11,900 nucleotides of DNA from Phytoactinopolyspora endophytica (GTDB taxonomy: Bacteria > Actinomycetota > Actinomycetes > Jiangellales > Jiangellaceae). The notes beneath the pieces were generated by a model. That model had not been told where the DNA came from. It was given only the letters and a program-made list of their open reading frames with translations, and did not search any database. The position numbers and the translations under genes were made by a program. Positions within the stretch are counted from its first letter, which is position 1, and each line of letters starts with the position of its first letter. The DNA lies in the NCBI RefSeq assembly GCF_004138495.1, contig NZ_ML142852.1, positions 355,533 through 367,432 of the forward strand, written 5' to 3'. Positions 1 to 6,562 of this stretch are shown here, one piece after another.

Positions 1-1
1 C

Positions 2-175
2 GTGTCGACGCTCGCCAACGCGTTCTGCCTGCAGTGGCTGATGATGGCTACGATAGCCGTACTCGACAGCCGTGGGATCGAAGCGCCGGTGTGGCGGTCG
101 CGGAACACCGTCGGAGGCGACGAGGCGAACGCACGCGGCATCGACCTTCTGCGAGGACGAGTGAGGCACCTGTGA
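2..175 (+). CDS. SIS-domain sugar-phosphate protein, C-terminal fragment
   Basis: Only the last 57 codons are in the window; the reading frame is open at the left edge and stops at TGA 173-175. The visible tail has a hydrophobic helix (about residues 4-22), then an E-A-P-V-W-R-S-R-N stretch, then G-G-D-E-A-N and a basic R-H-L ending. That order (helix, PV-[FW]-R-S-x-N, GGDExN) is what I know from the C-terminus of the actinobacterial SIS (sugar isomerase) proteins of the former UPF0309 group, which sit beside nagA in amino-sugar clusters. The SIS fold binds phosphosugars, so a cytoplasmic isomerase or phosphosugar-binding role is inferred. The catalytic part is outside the window. The stop codon overlaps the start of nagA (GTGA), which suggests translational coupling. 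Confidence 0.72.
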   Translation: MSTLANAFCLQWLMMATIAVLDSRGIEAPVWRSRNTVGGDEANARGIDLLRGRVRHL

Positions 176-1329
176 CGCCGGTCAGCACTGTGCGTGGTCT
201 CCTTCCCGGGGCAGACGCCGCCACCACCGTGAGCTACACCGAGTCGGCCGTCGTCGCCGTCGACACGGCGCCCCGAGAGGCCGGAGAATCGCTGCCGCTG
301 CTCACCGCCGGCTTCATTGACCTGCAGGTCAACGGATACGCCGGACTGGACGTCAACGGTGAGGACGTGAGCGCCGACACTATCGCCGAGCTCACCGGCC
401 GGCTGGCCGGTATCGGCGTGACCACGTGGGCGCCGACCATCATCACGGCCGGCGAGGACCGGATCATCCACGCGCTGCGTCAGATCGAGCACGCGCGTGC
501 CGCCGACCCGGTGGTGTGGGCGTCTGTGCCGTTGGTGCACGTCGAAGGGCCGTTCATCTCGGACCGTGACGGCGCCCGCGGGGTGCATGATCCCGGAGCC
601 ATCCGCCCGCTCGACGCGGACGAGGTCGAACGATGGACCGAACACGGCCCCGTCGGCCTTGTCACCGTCTCACCGCACACCGACGACGCGCCCGACCAGA
701 TCGCCCGGATCCGAGCGCTCGGTGTCGAAGTGGCGATCGGCCACACCCACGCCACCCCGGAACAGATCCGCCACGCGGTCGATGCCGGGGCGCGATTCTC
801 GACGCACCTCGGCAACGGCATCCCGCCCATGCTGCCGAGGCATCCGAACCCGATCTGGACCCAGCTCGCCGACGACAGGCTCACCACCGGCCTCATCGCC
901 GACGGGCACCATCTTCCCGTCGAAGTGCTCGAAGTGATGTTGCGGGCCAAGACGGCGGCCCGCGCGTTCCTGGCATCCGACCTGACAGCGATCGGCGGTC
1001 TGCCGCCCGGGCGGTACGAGACTCCCGTCGGCGGGCTCGTCGAGCTCGACGAGTCGAAGCGCCTGTCCTATGTCGGCACCGAGATGCTGGCCGGCGCCGC
1101 ATCCACCCTGGTGGACGGCGTGCGCACAGTCATCTCCGGCACCACGCTCTCGATGGGGGACGCGGTGGACCTGGTGACGACGGTTCCAGGTCAAGTCGTC
1201 GGCACGCGGCGTCCCGGACTCGGCAGGTTGAGCGTCGGCGCGCCACCAGACTTCGTGCTGTGGGAGGCGGACGGGGACAACCTCGGCGACGTCGTCACAG
1301 CCATCCAGTCCGGCCGCCCTGTTCGATAG
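172..1329 (+). CDS. nagA: N-acetylglucosamine-6-phosphate deacetylase
   Basis: This cytoplasmic amidohydrolase converts GlcNAc-6-phosphate to glucosamine-6-phosphate and acetate. From GTG 172 the protein is 385 residues, about the usual family length. Visible motifs in order are G-F-I-D-L-Q-V-N-G (residues 48-55), H-V-E-G-P-F with metal ligand Glu125, G-H-T-H-A with His191, S-T-H-L-G-N-G with His212, A-D-G-H-H-L-P (243-249) and A-S-D with the catalytic Asp270. Gln in the first motif replaces the HxH of binuclear amidohydrolases, as in E. coli NagA, so one metal is expected. The frame is open further upstream, but those codons overlap the SIS gene in another frame and look noncoding. Starting at 172 gives a 4-base GTGA overlap with the SIS stop and a normal N-terminal sandwich of about 46 residues. 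The two genes form one operon that begins outside the window. Confidence 0.93.
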   Translation: MTPVSTVRGLLPGADAATTVSYTESAVVAVDTAPREAGESLPLLTAGFIDLQVNGYAGLDVNGEDVSADTIAELTGRLAGIGVTTWAPTIITAGEDRIIHALRQIEHARAADPVVWASVPLVHVEGPFISDRDGARGVHDPGAIRPLDADEVERWTEHGPVGLVTVSPHTDDAPDQIARIRALGVEVAIGHTHATPEQIRHAVDAGARFSTHLGNGIPPMLPRHPNPIWTQLADDRLTTGLIADGHHLPVEVLEVMLRAKTAARAFLASDLTAIGGLPPGRYETPVGGLVELDESKRLSYVGTEMLAGAASTLVDGVRTVISGTTLSMGDAVDLVTTVPGQVVGTRRPGLGRLSVGAPPDFVLWEADGDNLGDVVTAIQSGRPVR

Positions 1330-1339
1330 GGCGACCGGC

Positions 1340-1378
1340 CAAGGAGCCGTCCGCGATGTCGACGCCGCGGCGCCGTAG
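1340..1378 (+). pseudogene. Relic of an ilvD 3' end (last 12 codons plus stop)
   Basis: Starting 10 bases after the nagA stop, these bases read Q-G-A-V-R-D-V-D-A-A-A-P-stop. The intact ilvD at 6613-8463 ends [16 protein letters not shown]. The DNA match covers 43 bases with three mismatches (1340-1382 against 8425-8467) and extends 4 bases past the stop codon. No ilvD homology is visible upstream of 1340, because nagA's own end occupies that space. The relic's V-R-D agrees better with the GAVRD ending I know from E. coli-type IlvD than the local intact copy does, so it may be a leftover of a different ilvD allele or paralogue rather than a recent copy. It cannot make a product on its own. Confidence 0.7.
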
Positions 1379-1382
1379 CCTC
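1340..1382 (+). repeat. Direct repeat copy A (43 bases)
   Basis: This is the left copy of a direct repeat in the same orientation as copy B at 8425-8467, with 40 of 43 identical bases by hand alignment. The flanks on both sides do not align. The two copies are 7,085 bases apart and bracket everything from the phosphotransferase-like gene to ilvD. Confidence 0.85.
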
Positions 1383-1424
1383 CGGCATCGGGTGATGGCA
1401 CCACGAGTGCGGCGGCGGCCAGGC

Positions 1425-2606
1425 TCAGACCCGGTCTGCGGCCTGCACCACATCCAGCAGACGCTCGAGGTTGTGGCGGGACGGCAAGTGCGAGAGCAGA
1501 TGCCGGACGCTGCGGTCGGCACGACGTCGATCCTCATCGTGGTCAGCGTTCAAGGCTTGGTGCACCTCCCCGGAGACGTAGTTGGCCAGGCTGATGACCG
1601 CGCCGCGGAACATGCCCATGTCGAGCGGAGGAAGCAGGCCCACTTCGGACCGGTAGCCCTCGGCCATCGCCCGGGCGGCCACGGTGTTCACGCCCCCGCT
1701 GGGGTTGATGGTCCAATGCATCAAGGCGTCCCCAAGTTCCCAGCTCGCCGGCTGGCCTCCGGCGTGTTCCCAGCCCACGACGACGAGTTGCCTCCTCGCC
1801 CCGACGCGTACCTGTGACGGCCCCAATGTGTTGTGGCACAACACGGGGACAGGCACGGGCATGTCTTCACCGATCGCTTCCAGATCTGTCAGCCTGGGGA
1901 TCGCTTCCGCCAGCGTGGGTGCCCAGTTCGCATGCTCGGCCTTGGCTTCATCCGCCAACGTGCCCCAGGTCGTCTGGGAGAGACGAGACGCGTGCCATGG
2001 GCTGACCCGGTCCACCGGCAGGGCAAGCCGATGGATCTTTGCGAGGATCCGGCCCACGGTGTAGGTGATCGTGGAACTCACGGGTGCCACCAGCGGCGGG
2101 CCGGAGGCAAGCCGCTCGTAGACCCGCCACGGGTGTCCATCGATCGTCTCGACGATCGCTCCCGAGGCGCTACGCACCGGAGTCGCCAGCGCCACGCCCG
2201 CTTCGGCCGCGGCCAGCTGCAGGGCGACTTCGTCCTCGACGTCGACGATCGGAATCCACCCGTCGACGGACAGAACCGTCCAACAGCCCCGATCGGTGCC
2301 GAGCAACCATTGGCGCCCTAGCTCGTCTGGTGGAGCCACCGATCGCATCTGACCGGCTACCTGACCGAGCCCGTACCGCGACGCGATCTCACCGGCCAGC
2401 GCGGGATCGGCGACGTCAGCCGATCCCCGTCTCCGGCCGACTTCGGCCTTCAGCTCGGTCCAGTCTCGAAAGCCATACTGGTCCGCCAGCGAAGCCTGCG
2501 CACCGGCCAGCGTGGCGCTGTGGTCCGAGTCCCGCAGACCGGCGAGCAGATCCTTCGCCTGCTGGCGCAGATGGTCAAGGTTGGGGCTGTCGGGGAGCAC
2601 CTTCAT
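1425..2606 (-). CDS. Aminoglycoside-phosphotransferase-fold protein with degenerate active site
   Basis: 393 residues from the ATG at 2606. The frame is open for 40 more codons upstream, but this ATG has a GAGG sequence about 8 bases before it and begins with the M-K-V-L-P-D-S-P-N-L-D-H-L-R-Q-Q-A-K pattern that opens this family. Residues 1-58 form a helical, ankyrin-like N-terminal segment ending G-F-R-D-W-T-E-L-K-A. Residues 90-350 resemble an APH/choline-kinase fold. The usual catalytic H-[GN]-D loop reads H258-N259-T260, and the metal-binding D-W-E region reads V-V-G278-W-E, so both key aspartates are absent. The protein may therefore bind ligand or nucleotide without transferring phosphate. 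The same substitutions may be general in this actinobacterial subfamily, which I cannot check here. It is cytoplasmic, with no signal peptide or membrane segment, and converges on nagA. Confidence 0.8.
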   Translation of the reverse strand: MKVLPDSPNLDHLRQQAKDLLAGLRDSDHSATLAGAQASLADQYGFRDWTELKAEVGRRRGSADVADPALAGEIASRYGLGQVAGQMRSVAPPDELGRQWLLGTDRGCWTVLSVDGWIPIVDVEDEVALQLAAAEAGVALATPVRSASGAIVETIDGHPWRVYERLASGPPLVAPVSSTITYTVGRILAKIHRLALPVDRVSPWHASRLSQTTWGTLADEAKAEHANWAPTLAEAIPRLTDLEAIGEDMPVPVPVLCHNTLGPSQVRVGARRQLVVVGWEHAGGQPASWELGDALMHWTINPSGGVNTVAARAMAEGYRSEVGLLPPLDMGMFRGAVISLANYVSGEVHQALNADHDEDRRRADRSVRHLLSHLPSRHNLERLLDVVQAADRV

Positions 2607-2641
2607 GGGACACCTCGTTCTCCACCCGGACTCGCACGGGC

Positions 2642-2647
2642 GGTATA
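2642..2647 (-). promoter_or_regulatory. Possible -10 element for the phosphotransferase-like gene
   Basis: Read on the minus strand the hexamer is TATACC, 35 bases before the ATG at 2606, leaving a short leader that contains the GAGG ribosome site. No good -35 is seen at 17-18 bases, so this is only a candidate. Confidence 0.25.
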
Positions 2648-2660
2648 GAACTCCGGTGCC

Positions 2661-2675
2661 GTCGCTCACAGCGAC
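2661..2675. repeat. Inverted repeat GTCGCT-cac-AGCGAC
   Basis: A perfect 6-base inverted repeat with a 3-base spacer in the 182-base divergent region between the phosphotransferase-like gene and the lipoprotein gene. A second short palindrome, GGCTT-c-AAGCC, lies at 2686-2696. Either could be a regulator site upstream of the possible minus-strand -10. Short arms like these also occur by chance in GC-rich DNA. Confidence 0.35.
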
Positions 2676-2776
2676 ACAAAGGGATGGCTTCAAGCCTTCC
2701 GGCGAGTCTCGACGCGCTCCCCACACGTTCAGTTCAAAACTATCCGACCGCGCCGGGCGGCTGTCAATCGCTCACG

Positions 2777-2782
2777 TAGTGT
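2777..2782 (+). promoter_or_regulatory. Possible -10 element, leaderless lipoprotein transcript
   Basis: TAGTGT fits the actinobacterial TANNNT -10 pattern and lies six bases before the ATG at 2789, exactly where a -10 should be if transcription starts at the A of the ATG. No Shine-Dalgarno sequence is present before this ATG, which favours a leaderless message. No convincing -35 is visible. Confidence 0.35.
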
Positions 2783-2788
2783 TCGACC

Positions 2789-4009
2789 ATGCGTGACAAT
2801 GCCTGGCGCCCCACCCACCCCGCACCGCGGACCCTCAGCAGAACGTTGGTGCTCATCGGTCTGGCCGGGTGCACGGTGGCCGCGCTGAGCGCATGCGGTG
2901 ACGCCGAGACGAGCACAGAGCACCGAACCTCCGGCGCCGCCGCACCCGACAGGGCGGCCAGCCCTGCACCCAGCGACATCGCCGAGCAGGCCGGAGCCGA
3001 AGGCGTCATCGACGAGGTCAGCATCACCTATGTCGACGACAGCGGCGACGAGCGCGAAGCCCCGCCAGACGACCCCAACGGGTGGGTGGCCCGGATCGAC
3101 CTGATGTACGAGATCAGACGTCTGCCACCGAATCACGCATCGGAACTGGTCGCTGAGTTCACGGCGGACTACGCAGAACCCTCGACGGGACCGGCGATGG
3201 AGATCTGGCTCCGGCCGGCTGCCGACGCCGAGGTGGCTGCCCAGGCCTTTCCGCTCCCGGCGGACAGCGTCGATCCCGTCGCGGACGCCTATCTGATGGC
3301 GGAAACGCCCGGCGTCATGCGATCGGTGTTCGACGGCGATACGGCCGACGTCCGGGTCCGCGAATCCGATGATCTGGCGAAGGTCGGGGACGTCGCCGCC
3401 GCACACGGCGTCGCTCTCGAGCGGGTACAGACGGCCGACGGCGGGTTGTCGCTCGACATCGCCGATGTCCCGGCCCGCCCGGAGCACGTCGAGCCAGAGA
3501 AGTGGCCGGAGGACCCGGACGCCCCGGACTGCTCGCCGGACGATCTCTGGCTGGAGATCGCCGGACATGATGCTGCCACCGGCCATCGCGCCATGATCCT
3601 CGGGGCGACGAACGTCGGAGACCGGCCGTGCGCCTTCGAGGGCTACCCGGAGCTGGGATTCCGCACGCTCGACGGCCGTGATCTCGACGTCACGGTCACC
3701 CAGGGCCGATCCTTCATGGGCAATGATCCGGGACCGCGCCGGATCGTGCTTCCCGCTGGTGCTCGTGCCTTCGCCGTGGCCGGTTGGGACGCGATGTCGA
3801 CGGCCGAATACCCGGAAGGGTCGGGCAACTGGCCGGATATCACCGCCGAAGTCCTGCTGGCGGCCGAGTCCGGTGCCCCCATGCAAGAGCTGCCGCTGAC
3901 GTCCTTCACACGCACGCCCGCGTCGATGCACGCCATCAGCACGCTTGACATTGTGGATGGCGGCGAGCTGGCGGTGACAGCGTGGGTGCCAGAGGGCACG
4001 GCACTCTGA
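2789..4009 (+). CDS. Secreted lipoprotein with C-terminal DUF4232 domain
   Basis: 406 residues. The N-terminus has basic residues, a hydrophobic stretch (about 19-33) and a lipobox A-L-S-A-C with Cys36 as the lipidated residue, so the protein should be exported and anchored to the outer face of the membrane. A low-complexity Ala/Pro/Ser linker (about 45-65) follows. Residues 70-240 form an acidic region that I do not recognise. Residues 248-400 match DUF4232: Cys248 just before L-W-L-E-I, a T-N-V-G-D-R-P-C281 segment and E-G-Y-P-E-L-G-F, with the two cysteines placed as the usual disulfide pair. DUF4232 proteins are common in Actinomycetota and their function is not established. The gene stands alone, divergent from the phosphotransferase-like gene, with a hairpin just after its stop. 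The start is the only ATG that leaves a normal signal peptide. Confidence 0.85.
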   Translation: MRDNAWRPTHPAPRTLSRTLVLIGLAGCTVAALSACGDAETSTEHRTSGAAAPDRAASPAPSDIAEQAGAEGVIDEVSITYVDDSGDEREAPPDDPNGWVARIDLMYEIRRLPPNHASELVAEFTADYAEPSTGPAMEIWLRPAADAEVAAQAFPLPADSVDPVADAYLMAETPGVMRSVFDGDTADVRVRESDDLAKVGDVAAAHGVALERVQTADGGLSLDIADVPARPEHVEPEKWPEDPDAPDCSPDDLWLEIAGHDAATGHRAMILGATNVGDRPCAFEGYPELGFRTLDGRDLDVTVTQGRSFMGNDPGPRRIVLPAGARAFAVAGWDAMSTAEYPEGSGNWPDITAEVLLAAESGAPMQELPLTSFTRTPASMHAISTLDIVDGGELAVTAWVPEGTAL

Positions 4010-4016
4010 CGACCAT

Positions 4017-4035
4017 CGACAGGGTTCATCTGTCG
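4017..4035 (+). terminator. Hairpin after the lipoprotein gene
   Basis: A perfect CGACAG / CTGTCG inverted repeat with a 7-base loop starts 8 bases after the TGA of the lipoprotein gene. It has no T-run, so it would be an actinobacterial-type weak or I-shaped terminator at best. Confidence 0.35.
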
Positions 4036-4158
4036 CGGCCTTGAGCAGCAGGCCGGCGACGGCCTTCGCTCTGCGCGCCGGCTCGGCGTTTCTCACCCGG
4101 AGCGCTGTCGTGATCGCGCCGTCCAGCGGCCCCATCATTGACATCGGCCGAGGAACCA
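4036..4158. other. Intergenic stretch without a recognised gene
   Basis: No gene is assigned between the lipoprotein hairpin and the palindrome at 4159. Read on the minus strand from about 4140 to 4020 it gives an uninterrupted, G/C-third-position-biased reading (M-G-P-L-D-G-A-I-T-T-A-L-R-V-R-N and onward) that looks somewhat protein-like. It runs straight into the antisense of the lipoprotein gene, so it is either chance or the decayed start of a lost gene. A TTGACA hexamer also occurs at 4138-4143. Confidence 0.4.
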
Positions 4159-4187
4159 AGCTACTTGACACGTGTTGTCAAGTAGCT
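4159..4187. promoter_or_regulatory. Perfect 12+5+12 palindrome, probable operator
   Basis: AGCTACTTGACA and TGTCAAGTAGCT are exact reverse complements separated by CGTGT. The left arm ends in the consensus -35 hexamer TTGACA (4165-4170) and the right arm begins with its complement. The palindrome therefore covers the -35 of the promoter serving the helix-turn-helix gene at 4219, 32 bases upstream of its start. That is the classic geometry of an autorepressor site. The adjacent regulator is the obvious candidate binder, but this is an inference. It is the longest perfect palindrome I found in the window. Confidence 0.75.
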
Positions 4188-4195
4188 GATATGGT
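4165..4195 (+). promoter_or_regulatory. Promoter of the regulator-hydrolase operon
   Basis: TTGACA at 4165-4170 is a perfect -35. Downstream, GATATG (4188-4193, 17-base spacing) or TATGGT (4190-4195, 19-base spacing, fits TANNNT) serves as -10. Transcription would start near 4200, giving a leader of roughly 17-20 bases with AAAGGGG before the GTG at 4219. Confidence 0.6.
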
Positions 4196-4218
4196 CGTGC
4201 TCGGCGAAAGGGGCCGAC

Positions 4219-4728
4219 GTGGAACCATCGGACGCCACACAGGCGCATGTTGCGCTCGTCGAGGACCTCGTCGAGCGGGTCACCACCCGCCTCATCGATC
4301 CGTTGGCCATTCTTCTGGGCGATGACGCCGTGGCAGCGGTCAAGGAACGGACGCGGGTCGACGCGGAGATGTGGTCAGCTCAGCTCCTCGGGCGGGACCA
4401 GCAGCACGCTGCCCATACGGCTGCGCGGCTGATCTCAGCGCTGTATCCAGGTGACGAGGCCTTCGACCCGCCGTCGCGCTGGTGGGCGACACCCTTCGGC
4501 CAGGCCGTGCTCCGCCGCGTCGGGCACCCCGCTCGTGAGCGCGTGACCTATGCGGCAGCGGGAGCGATGCTCGGCATCACCCGGCAAGGGGTCCACGACC
4601 TGCTGGCACGAGACAAGCTGCAGCGCCATCCGGACGGCGGCGTGACCACCGCATCCGTCCGCGAACGCGCGCTTCAGCCGAGCAGACAGACGACGGGCGG
4701 AATCACCACGCAGAGGAGCACCACATGA
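4219..4728 (+). CDS. Small helix-turn-helix DNA-binding protein, putative operon regulator
   Basis: 169 residues from GTG 4219, with AAAGGGG ending 5 bases before it. Residues 9-75 are predicted largely helical (A-H-V-A-L-V-E-D-L-V-E-R and onward) and could form a dimerisation or sensor part. Residues 84-104 hold a P-P-S-R-W-W-A-T-P-F-G-Q-A-V motif. Residues 109-131 read as a helix-turn-helix (V-T-Y-A-A-A-G-A-M-L-G-I-T-R-Q-G-V-H-D-L-L-A-R), followed by a short wing-like H-P-D-G-G-V-T-T-A-S-V-R. I do not recognise a named family. The last part resembles excisionase/MerR-like HTH modules in which helix, turn and wing define a DNA-reading unit. The stop overlaps the hydrolase ATG by 4 bases (ATGA), so the two are co-translated. 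The large palindrome upstream suggests autoregulation. The tail after residue 150 is polar and probably disordered. Confidence 0.75.
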   Translation: MEPSDATQAHVALVEDLVERVTTRLIDPLAILLGDDAVAAVKERTRVDAEMWSAQLLGRDQQHAAHTAARLISALYPGDEAFDPPSRWWATPFGQAVLRRVGHPARERVTYAAAGAMLGITRQGVHDLLARDKLQRHPDGGVTTASVRERALQPSRQTTGGITTQRSTT

Positions 4729-5663
4729 CCGAATCGATGACTGATCGGACGGTGGAGACCGGGACAACCGCCATCGCGGTCCGGGAATACGGCGGCTCCG
4801 GGCAGCCGGTGTTGCTGCTGCACGGAGCCGGCGGCAACCTAGCCACGTGGGACATCGTCGGTCCGATGCTCAGTACCGGCTACCAGCCGGTCGCGGTCGA
4901 CCTGCGCGGGCACGGCGAGTCCAGCGATGGGCCGTGGAGCTGGGACACGGTGCTCTCGGACCTGGAGATGGTCGTCACCGCGCTGGACGTTCGCCAGGCC
5001 GCGGTCGTCGGACACTCCCTCGGTGGCGTCCTGGCCGCCCGGTGGGCGCACCGCCACCCCGAGTGTCCCGCGGCAGTGAGCCTGGACGGCCACCGCTCAC
5101 CGGTCACCCGCCCGGAGAATTACGACGCCGGTGCCGCCGGGCTCACCACGGAGGAACTCGGCGGTCAGGTCGAGCGGCTGTCCGCCCTGTTCGACGCACA
5201 GACCACGGCGATGGCGGCACCACTGAGCGAGGACCAGGTCGAGGCCATGCTCGCCGCTCAACGTTCGTTCGCCGAGCAGCACGGCAACGATGCGGACCGG
5301 TGGGCCGCCGCCGTACGACGGGGGCTCATCACGCACAACGGTGCCACGTTCGTCCGGCCTGGAGCCGAGACGATGAACGCCCTGCGGGACTGCCTCCAGG
5401 CGGACAGCCTGCCGGTGTTCGCCGAGCTGAAGACGCCGTTGTTGCTCGTCCTCGCTACCGACAGCGTGCCGCAGGTACCGGCGGAACTGGAACCGCTGAT
5501 GGTCGCCTTCCGCGCTGGGCTGCGCCGCGATCTGGAGGCACTAAGAGTGGCTCATCCTGCTATCGAGATCCGTGAGATCGACGCGAGCCACGGGATGCTG
5601 TTCGAGAAGCCCAGCGAGATCGCCGACATGATCACCACCTTCATCGCCAAGACAATCGCGTAG
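4725..5663 (+). CDS. Alpha/beta-fold hydrolase
   Basis: 312 residues from ATG 4725, with AGAGGAG ending 6 bases upstream; a second ATG at 4737 is less well placed. Family features in order are H-G-A-G-G oxyanion loop (33-37), D-L-R-G-H-G (59-64), nucleophile elbow G-H-S-L-G-G with Ser98, a helical cap (about 135-225), acid candidate Asp246 in L-A-T-D-S, and catalytic His289 in A-S-H-G-M-L-F. All three triad members are therefore present and the enzyme should be active. No signal peptide is seen, so it is cytoplasmic. The substrate cannot be told from sequence; esterase, lactonase, peroxidase-like or epoxide-type chemistry all use this fold. Four-base overlap with the helix-turn-helix gene implies a functional link, such as detoxifying or releasing a small molecule that the regulator senses. 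It converges on the XRE gene with 24 bases between the stops. Confidence 0.88.
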   Translation: MTESMTDRTVETGTTAIAVREYGGSGQPVLLLHGAGGNLATWDIVGPMLSTGYQPVAVDLRGHGESSDGPWSWDTVLSDLEMVVTALDVRQAAVVGHSLGGVLAARWAHRHPECPAAVSLDGHRSPVTRPENYDAGAAGLTTEELGGQVERLSALFDAQTTAMAAPLSEDQVEAMLAAQRSFAEQHGNDADRWAAAVRRGLITHNGATFVRPGAETMNALRDCLQADSLPVFAELKTPLLLVLATDSVPQVPAELEPLMVAFRAGLRRDLEALRVAHPAIEIREIDASHGMLFEKPSEIADMITTFIAKTIA

Positions 5664-5682
5664 CGCGAGGCGGTGCGAGACG

Positions 5683-5697
5683 TCGTGTTAGACACGA
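5683..5697. terminator. Short hairpin between convergent genes
   Basis: TCGTGT-tag-ACACGA is a perfect 6-base stem with a 3-base loop, located 20 bases after the hydrolase stop and overlapping the stop codon of the minus-strand XRE gene. It could help separate the converging transcripts. There is no T-tract. Confidence 0.25.
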
Positions 5698-6533
5698 GAC
5701 ATGGGCCGTACGAGACGGCGCACCTTCTGTTCCGTCTCAGTGCCCTCGAGCGGGACGTACACCACGACATGGATGTCGGGGAGATCCGACGGGGTGAGCC
5801 GGTGATGCTCGAATGCGAGATCTCCGACATCCGGATGGCGGAAATGCCGCTCCCGCGACGAGAACCGTTCGACTTGGTGTTCCTCCCACGCCGCGGCGAA
5901 CTCCGGGCTCGCGCTGAGCAACCGGGTCAGCAGCGCGACATGCGCCGAGTGCCCGAGCGACGGGCCGGCTTCAGCGCGGTACTCGGCCAGAAAGTGCCGG
6001 CTGGTGGTCTCCCAGTCGGGGAGCATCTGCCGCACGTATGGGTCGGTGTAGATGAGCCAGAGCAGGTTCCGTTCCTCGGGAGCCACCGCGGCGACGTTGG
6101 GGTAGAGAGCCTCGTAGGCACGGTTCCAGCCGGCGATCATCCAGTCGGGCGAGACGGCGAAAGCCGGCGATGTGTCCTGCGCCTCGAGAAGGCGCCTGAT
6201 GTGGGGCGGCGCGGTCACCGGAGTGACATCGTGCGGCGGGCTCGGTGCGTACCCAGCGAGGGCGAGCGTGTATTCGTGCTCAGCGGCCGAGAGCCGCATA
6301 GTCCGCGCGATGGAGTCGAGCACCTGACGGGACGGGTTGATGTCCTTGCCTTGTTCGAGCCAGGTATACCAGGTGACGCTGACGCCGGCGTGGTACGCGA
6401 TCTCTTCGCGGCGCAGGCCGGTGACCCTGCTGCGTCCCACGGGTGGCAGCTCGTAGTCGGCTCGTACCAGGCCCTCACGCCGTTTACGCAGGAAACCCCC
6501 GAGCTCTCGGCGACGGTCGGCGTCCTGCCCCAC
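5688..6533 (-). CDS. XRE-family regulator with MmyB-like ligand-binding domain
   Basis: 281 residues from GTG 6533, the typical length for this family. Residues 7-70 form an XRE helix-turn-helix: [27 protein letters not shown] and W-Y-T-W-L-E-Q-G-K. Residues about 100-275 match the MmyB-like PAS-type domain ([34 protein letters not shown]). Members are described as binding hydrophobic small ligands. A longer reading from the ATG at 6614 exists, but it would overlap the ilvD start and adds 27 residues unlike the family; no Shine-Dalgarno supports either start. A TAGTAT hexamer 8-13 bases before GTG 6533 fits a leaderless message. The gene is divergent from ilvD and so could control both itself and ilvD, although such regulators more often sit by oxidoreductases. 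Confidence 0.88.
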   Translation of the reverse strand: MGQDADRRRELGGFLRKRREGLVRADYELPPVGRSRVTGLRREEIAYHAGVSVTWYTWLEQGKDINPSRQVLDSIARTMRLSAAEHEYTLALAGYAPSPPHDVTPVTAPPHIRRLLEAQDTSPAFAVSPDWMIAGWNRAYEALYPNVAAVAPEERNLLWLIYTDPYVRQMLPDWETTSRHFLAEYRAEAGPSLGHSAHVALLTRLLSASPEFAAAWEEHQVERFSSRERHFRHPDVGDLAFEHHRLTPSDLPDIHVVVYVPLEGTETEQKVRRLVRPMSRV

Positions 6534-6540
6534 GGCCGCA

Positions 6541-6546
6541 ATACTA
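6541..6546 (-). promoter_or_regulatory. Possible -10 element of the XRE gene
   Basis: On the minus strand TAGTAT (fits TANNNT) lies 7 bases before GTG 6533, so transcription would begin at the start codon. The -35 region is poor (GCTGCT or TGCTGC), which would suit an activated or regulated promoter. Confidence 0.4.
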
Positions 6547-6562
6547 GTACCGCCAGTACTAG
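6544..6562. promoter_or_regulatory. Perfect 7+5+7 palindrome, probable operator in the XRE/ilvD divergent gap
   Basis: CTAGTAC and GTACTAG are exact reverse complements separated by CGCCA. The site overlaps the presumed -10 of the XRE gene and lies 51 bases upstream of ilvD, so a bound protein could control both directions. CTAG-containing sequence is rare in this GC-rich window, which makes the palindrome stand out. The XRE protein itself is the natural candidate binder (inference). Confidence 0.6.

Noticed and set aside
34..171. Extension of nagA to the upstream GTG at 34
   Set aside because: These 46 codons give an arginine-rich sequence unlike NagA, and the same bases encode the C-terminus of the SIS protein in another frame. 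The GTG at 172 overlaps the SIS stop and gives a normal N-terminus.
1383..1424. Minus-strand S-L-A-A-A-A-L-V-V reading beside the ilvD relic, as a possible relic of the exporter C-terminus
   Set aside because: It would mirror the ilvD-exporter junction, but it is only about 14 residues of low complexity, lacks a stop at the expected place and does not align with the exporter's end.
2729..4171. 480-codon minus-strand reading frame opposite the lipoprotein
   Set aside because: It is antisense to a well-supported lipoprotein with signal peptide and DUF4232; long antisense frames are common in GC-rich DNA.
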